Source: a virus. From it: 64,000 nt of DNA. Location: the IMG/VR virus record IMGVR_UViG_3300037247_000990, positions 1-64,000 of that record; one strand, written 5' to 3'. The translations under genes and the position numbers were made by a program. Positions 59,062 to 64,000 of the stretch are shown piece after piece. The first letter of the stretch is position 1. Each line of letters starts with the position of its first letter. A model generated the notes under the pieces. It was not told the origin of the DNA. It ran no database searches and saw only the letters and a program-made list of their open reading frames with translations.

Positions 59062-59471
59062 AATGGCATTTCAATTGCATTTCAATCCCAATACTTTTGA
59101 TCCTCGGTGGCTGCGTCGGCATCGCCGGAACGGTGGCGTCGACCGCCGCCAAACCGATTCTCGGGTTCGCGGTAAAGGACGCGAAAACGACGCTGATATG
59201 GATCGAGCGCGAGGAATCCGCAGATCGTCTATCTTCAATAGATGCGGCCAGTGCCCGACGATGCCCGGAGTCAGTTATCGCCCTCGACGCCTTGCGGGCC
59301 CAGGTGCAGAAAAAGACCGCTGAGATGAAGGGTACTCGTGGCTTGATCTATTACGGCACGCTAGCCCGCTTCGGCAAAGGAGTGCAGGCGGAGGCTAGTC
59401 AAGGGTTGGCCCAGTTGGCGGAATCCTGCGTCTCGCTGATCCCGGCCGAGAAATTAATCAAGTTGTTCTAG
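59058..59471 (+). CDS. lipoprotein (o-spanin candidate)
   Basis: 137 residues. A short N-terminus (ISIPILLILGGCVGIAGTVA) has a lipobox GGC, so Cys19 or so should be lipid-modified and the protein anchored in a membrane, probably the outer one. The mature part is helical (ARRCPESVIALDALRAQVQK). Last rightward gene; paired with the coiled-coil membrane protein at 56410 it could form a two-part spanin. Confidence 0.6.
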   Translation: MKWHFNCISIPILLILGGCVGIAGTVASTAAKPILGFAVKDAKTTLIWIEREESADRLSSIDAASARRCPESVIALDALRAQVQKKTAEMKGTRGLIYYGTLARFGKGVQAEASQGLAQLAESCVSLIPAEKLIKLF

Positions 59472-59500
59472 CCGACCACCTGCCCTCCGTGTCGACCGAT

Positions 59501-59862
59501 TCAGGCGTACCACTTGCCCACGTTATCATAAGCGTCGACGACATCCTGGTGGCCCAGGCTCGACAGAAATTCAGTCAATATCTTATCCGCATTGTAGTGA
59601 GCCCTTTCAGTGTCGTCGTCCTCGGCGAATCCGTCGAGGCGTTTGATCGCTTGCTCTTTGGTCATGTCATCCTCTAATTGGCAGCCGGGGCGGGGATCGA
59701 ACCCCTTGGCCCGTTGGTAGAGCGGCTCGCCCTTCCGCGTCCCGACCTGAACCAGAATGGCAAAGCCGCGCTTGAGCATGTCCGAGACGACGGCCGCTGC
59801 TCGATCCCCTCGATATGGTTGCTCTCGCGAAAGGTCATGCGGAGGCGCTGTTCGTCAGTCAT
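59501..59862 (-). CDS. hypothetical leftward gene, probably frameshifted
   Basis: From ATG 59862 the frame reads MTDEQRLRMTFRESNHIEGI, then loses coding character. A second frame takes over near 59805: AAAVVSDMLKRGFAILVQVG, GEPLYQRAKGFDPRPGCQLE, then MTKEQAIKRLDGFAEDDDTE to the stop at 59501. Third codon positions are G/C-rich in this second frame, as in real genes here. One missing base would join them. Alternatively the last 54 codons (ATG 59665, good ribosome site) form a separate gene. Function unknown. Confidence 0.45.
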
Positions 59863-60073
59863 GGCTGTCATGGGGCAGGCCTTTCTGCCAGCGCGAAAAT
59901 GCTTCCAATTCATCGCCGCCATCTGGGGATATCCTGTGGTTGCCCTCTGCAAATAGTTGCTCAATGCTGTCGGCATCGATGATGCGCTGTCCATTGTCTA
60001 GAACGTGACATTTCAGTTCCACGCCGTAAATCTTGAATGTGCCGCTCCAAACGGCTTTAGGTATGTCGGTCAT
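59855..60073 (-). CDS. small antirepressor-N-like protein
   Basis: 72 residues from ATG 60073 (60112 possible). SGTFKIYGVELKCHVLDNGQ then RIIDADSIEQLFAEGNHR resembles the first strands of phage antirepressor or ORF-type proteins (GxLxIxGxxIxCxVLxDGxR), without the rest of that domain. Function unknown; perhaps a minimal regulatory protein. Overlaps both neighbours. Confidence 0.5.
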   Translation of the reverse strand: MTDIPKAVWSGTFKIYGVELKCHVLDNGQRIIDADSIEQLFAEGNHRISPDGGDELEAFSRWQKGLPHDSHD

Positions 60074-60233
60074 CCGGTCCTGCCATTTCCCATTGAGTGG
60101 TATGGTAGCCATGCGCCCATTCCATAACGCCTATCGGATCGTCGAGCGCCAGATAAGGGTTTGGGGTAGGCCCTTGCTTGTAAGCATCGTACCCCTCGTC
60201 GAATTCCTTGCTGTAAATCGGTTTCACCTTCAT
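60057..60233 (-). CDS. ribosome-modulation-factor-like small protein
   Basis: 58 residues from ATG 60233; a GTG at 60248 and another just downstream are alternatives. FDEGYDAYKQGPTPNPYLAL then VMEWAHGYH follows the EGxxAYxxGxxxNPY...W..G pattern of ribosome modulation factor-like proteins found in phages and alphaproteobacteria. It might act on host ribosomes; this rests on the short motif only. Confidence 0.5.
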   Translation of the reverse strand: MKVKPIYSKEFDEGYDAYKQGPTPNPYLALDDPIGVMEWAHGYHTTQWEMAGPDDRHT

Positions 60234-60286
60234 TCTCCTAAGCGCCACACTCTATCCGGCCGTCGAGCGGGGGATGATCGGGTTGA

Positions 60287-60445
60287 TCATTTCCGTTTCC
60301 TTCTCCTCATCCATTTGGCCTGAGCCTTAATCAGCGCCGTGAGACCCACGACGACCCAAGACGCTACCCTCAAGATACTCCCTGCGACGCGATCTACTAG
60401 CCAGATCACACCATAGGATACTGGGTACAAAACATATTTTCTCAT
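60287..60445 (-). CDS. 52-residue membrane protein
   Basis: MRKYVLYPVSYGVIWLVDRV then AGSILRVASWVVVGLTALIK, ending in a basic tail KWMRRRKRK. The ATG has GAGGAGCTAAGCC upstream. Two short hydrophobic segments or one long amphipathic helix, with positive charges after. Not recognised; holin-like or host-membrane-acting peptides have such features. Confidence 0.55.
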   Translation of the reverse strand: MRKYVLYPVSYGVIWLVDRVAGSILRVASWVVVGLTALIKAQAKWMRRRKRK

Positions 60446-60456
60446 GGCTTAGCTCC

Positions 60457-60684
60457 TCACTCATATTCCCATAAGTGGGCCATGTGAGCGGGTAGCGCTG
60501 CGAACGGCCGCGGCCTGTTTTTCGCGTCTATCTTGCGCTTATATAAATAGATCACGTCGTAATTCCCCATCGGCCCGTTGCCGTCAGTCAGCATGACGAT
60601 GTCGGTGATCCCGTTTTCACCTACTTCGTAACCCTGTTCCCAACTTGTCCAGACTCTCTTGAGCCTCATACAGTCGGCATCCAT
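60457..60684 (-). CDS. hypothetical protein
   Basis: 75 residues from the ATG in TGATG, coupled to the lipoprotein gene upstream. RVWTSWEQGYEVGENGITDI, then MGNYDVIYLYKRKIDAK: a small beta-rich protein. No family recognised. A longer GTG start at 60720 would overlap the upstream gene by 37 bases and is less likely. Confidence 0.55.
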   Translation of the reverse strand: MDADCMRLKRVWTSWEQGYEVGENGITDIVMLTDGNGPMGNYDVIYLYKRKIDAKNRPRPFAALPAHMAHLWEYE

Positions 60685-61070
60685 CAGTTTAACACCGGGT
60701 GGCCGCGCCCTCTCAGGCACGTGCGGATCACCTGGACCTGCTCGGTGATCCCGGCTCCGGCCCCGGCAATAACGCCGGCTGATCCCCCCGCTGCGGCTCC
60801 CAAGGCAGCGCCGTACCCCGCGTCGCCGATGATCGCGCCGGTCGCGGCCCCGAAGGCAGCACCCATGAGCGCCCCGAGGATGCCGCCCCCGACCGCGCCC
60901 TCGACTGGGCTGATGTTCTCGGCGTAGCGCCGGCAGTCGGCAACATCACGGTTATAGACGGCCATCCCCTTGAAGTTCGGGTGCCTCCAATCAACGGTCG
61001 GCTGGTAGTTCGACCCGGCGGCGCAGCCGGCAACAGCCAGGGCAATGATGAGTATCAGAATTTTGGTCAT
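60684..61070 (-). CDS. glycine-zipper outer-membrane-type lipoprotein
   Basis: 128 residues. ILIIALAVAGCAAGSNYQPT has a signal peptide with lipobox AGC. After a short globular part, GGGILGALMGAAFGAATGAI is followed by more Gly/Ala-rich segments, a glycine-zipper motif like the Rickettsia 17-kDa antigen or SlyB-type lipoproteins. It should reach the envelope. In an early leftward block, a role in blocking superinfection or altering the host surface is plausible but unproven. Confidence 0.7.
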   Translation of the reverse strand: MTKILILIIALAVAGCAAGSNYQPTVDWRHPNFKGMAVYNRDVADCRRYAENISPVEGAVGGGILGALMGAAFGAATGAIIGDAGYGAALGAAAGGSAGVIAGAGAGITEQVQVIRTCLRGRGHPVLN

Positions 61071-61342
61071 GGTCGATCTCCTTCTGGGTAAATCGTCTCG
61101 GTCCCGAATGGCGGGATGTGGGTGATTACTTCGATGTGAGAGAAGTCGCCTCGTCTCATCCGGTCCCGAAAAACTAAGATTTCGACGTCACGACTGCCTA
61201 CTCCGGCGTGTACCGTCTCGATGGCTAGCGCGTTAGGTATCCTCGGGAATTGAGCGTTCGGCGGATAGTATGCCCTGATCGTGTACCTCCATTTGCCGTG
61301 GCGCTTACACATCATCCCCTCCGAAATCCAACTGTGGTTCAT
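61067..61342 (-). CDS. hypothetical protein
   Basis: 91 residues. GKWRYTIRAYYPPNAQFPRI, VEILVFRDRMRRGDFSHIEV suggest a compact beta-rich fold. No family recognised. The stop overlaps the lipoprotein start (ATGA), and GAAGGAGATCGACC lies before that start. Confidence 0.55.
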   Translation of the reverse strand: MNHSWISEGMMCKRHGKWRYTIRAYYPPNAQFPRIPNALAIETVHAGVGSRDVEILVFRDRMRRGDFSHIEVITHIPPFGTETIYPEGDRP

Positions 61343-61721
61343 GTCCGTTCTTCCGTGAGTCGCTTTGACTTACTCCGACTCGGCTGGCCCTCCGGTGGTC
61401 CTCCTTGAGAAACGAGTCGATGGCAAAGCACAGGGTCGTCAGCGTTCCCTTCTTCCGCGTGCGTCTCCACGCTATCACCATGTGCAGGGCGAGCCGCGCC
61501 CGGGCGGCGTTGCGGGAGTGCTTCGCGACCCGACAGCTAGCGCGGCAATACTTCTGATCCGCCCGTATCGTCTTAAAGGCGACGCTACACTCGGGGCAGG
61601 TCCGTCTGTAGTCGGTGGTACCTCTCAACGCGACATGGCCCTCCCAGGCCCGTAATATGGATACCAAAGCGCGGCGGGTGGTGACTTTCGGGGCAGAAGG
61701 TGATCGGTGGTCCGTTACCAC
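61305..61721 (-). CDS. zinc-finger protein with YCxxxCR motif
   Basis: 138 residues by the longest frame; the true start may be later. RRTCPECSVAFKTIRADQKY then CRASCRVAKHSRNAARARLA has four Cys in the pattern of small phage zinc fingers (CPxCxxxFxxxRxDQKYCxxxCR). The C-terminus is basic then acidic. Probably nucleic-acid binding. Overlaps the next gene by 38 bases. Confidence 0.6.
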   Translation of the reverse strand: MVTDHRSPSAPKVTTRRALVSILRAWEGHVALRGTTDYRRTCPECSVAFKTIRADQKYCRASCRVAKHSRNAARARLALHMVIAWRRTRKKGTLTTLCFAIDSFLKEDHRRASRVGVSQSDSRKNGHEPQLDFGGDDV

Positions 61722-61857
61722 TCACCGACCGGGAGACAGACCCCATCTCAAGCCACCTGCTTTTTTAAGCGTGCGCCGCCGCTCACTCGCTCCCCTATGG
61801 CCCCCCAACATTGAAAATCCTAACTGGCTTGTGCTTCCACCATCGTTTTCCTAAAGC

Positions 61858-62214
61858 TCATGCCGCCGCTCCCCTGGCCTTGACGAGGGCGGCGCGGATT
61901 TTGTTAAGGCAGTTGCCAAGCAACGCACCATCCAACTGGTAAATGCGGTTGTCGCCGGGCGGGTCGATGGGGGGTGCCGCATCGTGTAGCAGCAGCCGCT
62001 CGGCATCTTCCAACGCATCCACAAGCTCCGGCGAACTGGCCATGAGGCGGGCGTTGGCCTCACAAATGCCCTGGTGCCCTACCGAGCGGGAATTGACTCG
62101 GGCAAGATCGCAGTGGGCCCCGGCCTCACTAATGAATACGAAACACCCCTTGAGATCGCCTGGGCAGGCGTAATTAACGCCCCATTCCCAAGGCCCTGGT
62201 GTGTGCTCGGTCAT
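61858..62214 (-). CDS. HTPGPW-type small phage protein
   Basis: 118 residues starting MTEHTPGPWEWGVNYACPGD, then EANARLMASSPELVDALEDA. The TPGPW opening plus NARLxAxxPELxxALE is a very common, function-unknown family of phages and alphaproteobacteria. Ends in GAAA, like three upstream genes, because its stop lies in the shared junction motif. Confidence 0.75.
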   Translation of the reverse strand: MTEHTPGPWEWGVNYACPGDLKGCFVFISEAGAHCDLARVNSRSVGHQGICEANARLMASSPELVDALEDAERLLLHDAAPPIDPPGDNRIYQLDGALLGNCLNKIRAALVKARGAAA

Positions 62215-62480
62215 GCCGCCGCTCCTCGGTGGATTTCGTTTCGGATGTCTTTTCGGCAAACGGCGCAGGTGTCGATGTGTAGATCGGCAAGTGTCCCGGT
62301 AACATGTCGATGAGGCTCACCGTCTAAGACCCTTTGCAATTCATGCGCGAGTCTCAAGATTTGGCCCATCCCCTCGTCAAACTCATCGAGACGATGTTGA
62401 AAATCGGCAAGGCTCCCGGCCTCACGCGCGTCTGGCGAGTCGTCGCAAATGACGGCGATCTGTTTTAAGAGGTAGTTCAT
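62211..62480 (-). CDS. hypothetical helical protein with Cys/His cluster
   Basis: 89 residues. Helical first half (DFQHRLDEFDEGMGQILRLA), then DLHIDTCAVCRKDIRNEIH with a CxxC and nearby His residues that could bind metal. No family recognised. Ends RGAAA; its stop overlaps the next start in the conserved junction GGAGCGGCGGCATGA. Confidence 0.55.
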   Translation of the reverse strand: MNYLLKQIAVICDDSPDAREAGSLADFQHRLDEFDEGMGQILRLAHELQRVLDGEPHRHVTGTLADLHIDTCAVCRKDIRNEIHRGAAA

Positions 62481-62758
62481 GCCGCCGCTCCCTTGGCCCG
62501 TTCCTTGAGCATGGCGTCGGCGACCTGATAGAGCTGCTTTGCCATGTACTCAAATTCGTCAAGGGCTGAAGGTCGCATGCAGGAGCCGCTCATGAGCCCC
62601 ACCAACGCCTGCCCGGCAAACCAGTCCCGAAGTGACATGCCGGGATCGAAGGTTTGGTTCCATGTGTTGTCCTGGCATTCAGACTGTTCGGATGGGAACG
62701 CCGAACCGCCGTCGCTTTTCATCGCCCCGCCATCTAGGTCGCTGGAGGTCTCGGTCAT
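62477..62758 (-). CDS. SLRDWFAGQAL-type phage protein
   Basis: 93 residues. KSDGGSAFPSEQ and GMSLRDWFAGQALVGLMSG are the hallmark of a small family frequent in phages of proteobacteria, function unknown. MAKQLYQVADAMLKERA completes it. Ends KGAAA through the repeated junction motif. Confidence 0.75.
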   Translation of the reverse strand: MTETSSDLDGGAMKSDGGSAFPSEQSECQDNTWNQTFDPGMSLRDWFAGQALVGLMSGSCMRPSALDEFEYMAKQLYQVADAMLKERAKGAAA

Positions 62759-62991
62759 GCCGCCGCTCCCTTGGCCTTGGCAGCTTTCCCGGACCCGTCA
62801 CAGTCGGCGCACTTGACGAAGTGCCAACCGTCGTCCGTTGGCTCGGCCTTCTCGGCTGCAAGCCAGCGTTGCCGGTACACGGGATTTTCGTCGTCGGCCC
62901 GGACCGGGACTATCTTGGTGCCCTCGCAGTCGCCCGGACACACCGTTTCGGGGTCAGGGTAGGGAATGCCGAGGGCTTGGTATCTGTCCAT
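62755..62991 (-). CDS. small double zinc-knuckle protein
   Basis: 78 residues with GAAGGAGAAACAGC before the ATG. ETVCPGDCEGTKIVPVRADD and FVKCADCDGSGKAAK contain a CxxxC and a CxxCxGxG, reminiscent of DnaJ-type zinc knuckles. First of four genes ending in GAAA. Function unknown. Confidence 0.65.
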   Translation of the reverse strand: MDRYQALGIPYPDPETVCPGDCEGTKIVPVRADDENPVYRQRWLAAEKAEPTDDGWHFVKCADCDGSGKAAKAKGAAA

Positions 62992-63003
62992 GCTGTTTCT
63001 CCT

Positions 63004-63111
63004 TCAGGAGCCGCCGGCGGGGCCGGAGCAACCCGCCGGGAACGGATAGAGCGCGTAGCGAGATTCGGTACTCAGCGGGTTGGTCTCGCCGATCAGGACT
63101 ACCCTCGACAT
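63004..63111 (-). pseudogene. short fragment of a larger phage protein
   Basis: 35 codons: MSRVVLIGETNPLSTESRYA then LYPFPAGCSG, then a Pro/Gly end. From memory, the opening resembles uracil-glycosylase-like or related phage proteins (VVIVGxNPxxxDPRYALYPxPxGxSG), which are much longer. It therefore looks truncated. The stop is followed directly by the next gene's ribosome site. Confidence 0.4.
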
Positions 63112-63112
63112 C

Positions 63113-63481
63113 TCACCCCTCCGTCTCCATGGCTTTGAGGATGGCGATGCACATGCCGATGGGCGGGGAACGTCTGCCGCCGTCAATCTCTCCAAGGATA
63201 AGATGCCCGTGCTCACCGGGAATTTTCTTTTTCAGGTAAATCAGCCCGACGCCAGTATCCTCGATTGACCACCCCCATTTTGATGGCACTAGGTTCACGG
63301 TGTCTTGGAGGTTGCAGGTGGGGTCAAGCCTGATAGAAAATATCCGCCCATCTTTGTTCAATTGCAGACCATCATTTTCCCGTACTAATTTGTAACCGAG
63401 CGCCAGTAACACCTCATCGGAAAGCTCCCGCGAGCCTTCCTTCGCTTCGGACAGACGGGTGATGAGGGCGGCGTTAGTCAT
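63113..63481 (-). CDS. MTNAALI-type small phage protein
   Basis: 122 residues from ATG 63481. MTNAALITRLSEAKEGSREL then SDEVLLALGYKLVREN, and NLQDTVNLVPSKWGWSIEDT match a family frequent in alphaproteobacterial phages and prophages (SRELxxxIxLALG ... SLDAAxxLVPxGW), of unknown function. The start overlaps the small membrane gene's stop. Confidence 0.75.
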   Translation of the reverse strand: MTNAALITRLSEAKEGSRELSDEVLLALGYKLVRENDGLQLNKDGRIFSIRLDPTCNLQDTVNLVPSKWGWSIEDTGVGLIYLKKKIPGEHGHLILGEIDGGRRSPPIGMCIAILKAMETEG

Positions 63482-63564
63482 TTCAGCTTCAACCCCACGA
63501 AGAGCCCGGCCAGCCCACAAGCCGCGCAGAGCCAAACCAGGTACCAGATTTGCACTTCAACCAT
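63478..63564 (-). CDS. 28-residue membrane peptide
   Basis: MVEVQIWYLVWLCAACGLAG then LFVGLKLK: a single hydrophobic helix with a basic end. The ATG has GGGAG six bases upstream, overlaps the preceding gene, and the TGA overlaps the next ATG, so coupled translation is likely. Role unknown. Confidence 0.5.
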   Translation of the reverse strand: MVEVQIWYLVWLCAACGLAGLFVGLKLK

Positions 63565-63856
63565 CCCCGTCTCCCAGCGCCGCGAGTGCTTGACGGTAGC
63601 CTACGCATAAAGGACACTTGCCGGGCGTCCACCCTTCACACGCATGGCATTTTGGGGCCATTTCCACCACCGCTTCCAGCTTCACCTGACGGGCTTCCAG
63701 CGCCTCTATGTGGGCGATGAGTTCGGGGATGTCGTTGCACACCCTGCAAGTGAGCGTCGAGCGTGCAAGTCCACCCATTTTTGCCCACCCACTTATTACG
63801 AAGCTTGCCCGCGCCGCTACCCCCTCCACGTCGGGCCTCTTGGGGGTGTTAGGCAT
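63557..63856 (-). CDS. small Cys-rich hypothetical protein
   Basis: 99 residues. LTCRVCNDIPELIAHIEALE forms a CxxC plus helix; KCHACEGWTPGKCPLCVGYR has two further CxxC pairs, so one or two zinc sites are likely. Such zinc-ribbon or coiled-coil proteins are common early phage products. Start coupled by TAATG to the gene upstream. Confidence 0.6.
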   Translation of the reverse strand: MPNTPKRPDVEGVAARASFVISGWAKMGGLARSTLTCRVCNDIPELIAHIEALEARQVKLEAVVEMAPKCHACEGWTPGKCPLCVGYRQALAALGDGDG

Positions 63857-64000
63857 TAACCAAACCTGCGAGGGTCTTGGTCATCTAAAAGCTCCGCTTT
63901 GGCGAATTCCCAGATGCGCCTTGCTATCGCTATTCGGTCGCTCACTATTTCAAGGCCATTGCCTTCATCTAAGGCCAGTAGCCCCCAAATCATCTCGGCA
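63856..64000 (-). CDS. hypothetical leftward gene, cut by the window edge or starting at 63993
   Basis: The open frame reads MIWGLLALDEGNGLEIVSDR then IAIARRIWEFAKAELLDDQD and continues open to the edge, so the ATG at 63993 may be the start or internal. Helical, acidic. The stop overlaps the next ATG (TAATG). No family recognised. Confidence 0.5.
   Translation of the reverse strand, partial: AEMIWGLLALDEGNGLEIVSDRIAIARRIWEFAKAELLDDQDPRRFG

Larger units (their letters stand above)
61858..62769 (-). repeat. 15-bp gene-junction motif, four copies
   Basis: TCATGCCGCCGCTCC (plus strand) occurs at 61858, 62211, 62477 and 62755. Read leftward it is GGAGCGGCGGCATGA: ribosome site, spacer, stop and start in one. 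It gives four consecutive proteins the same C-terminal GAAA. After the last copy only a 13-codon frame remains. Confidence 0.8.

Noticed and set aside
59685-59770. tRNA-like T-loop (GGTTCGATCC, minus strand) ending in GCCA
   Set aside because: T-stem pairs only in three positions and no matching acceptor strand exists upstream; third-position G/C bias shows the stretch is coding.

Overview
The window is almost the whole genome of a tailed double-stranded DNA phage with siphovirus gene order. It holds Bet recombinase, primase-helicase, two DNA methyltransferases, small and large terminase, portal, MuF-like head protein, prohead protease, scaffold, capsid, neck, tail tube, tape measure, tail tip and lysis genes. 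GC is high and many genes are chained by ATGA, GTGA or TGATG overlaps. Several small families (HTPGPW, SLRDWFAGQAL and MTNAALI types, DUF6166, DUF3489, DUF7694) and a perfect parS site point to an alphaproteobacterial host; this is inference. No integrase, repressor or tRNA was found, so a strictly lytic phage is the simplest reading, within the limits of the window.

Layout. 1-3266 is a leftward early block (Bet and small genes) from a promoter near 3299. 3391-9439 is a rightward replication and methylation block. 9471-12349 is a leftward operon of small proteins that ends at a clear intrinsic terminator. 12517-24802 is rightward packaging and head genes. 25058-34339 holds large beta-helix, Kelch and repeat-rich surface proteins, then neck genes. 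34355-44940 mixes a radical SAM protein, tail-completion genes and a long run of sugar-handling type genes (glycosyltransferase-like, FkbM-like methyltransferase, DAO-like FAD oxidoreductase, SDR). 45170-56063 is tail tube through tail tip. 56111-59471 is lysis and envelope attack. 59501-64000 is a second leftward block of small genes, perhaps the distal end of the operon that leaves the window at coordinate 1.

Most notable: (1) the MuF-like head protein contains a 272-residue intein, and the complementary strand of the same DNA encodes a Vsr-like homing endonuclease over 92% of the intein; (2) an HNH endonuclease gene sits in another frame inside a methyltransferase gene that stays open across it; (3) a perfect bacterial parS site lies in the early region; (4) a radical SAM/SPASM gene and a glycan-type cluster sit among connector genes; (5) an M15 endolysin, an M4 thermolysin-like protease and a patatin phospholipase form one cassette; (6) the small terminase has a histone H1-like tail; (7) the tail-tip gene is duplicated and the second copy has a seven-bladed Asp-box propeller inserted.
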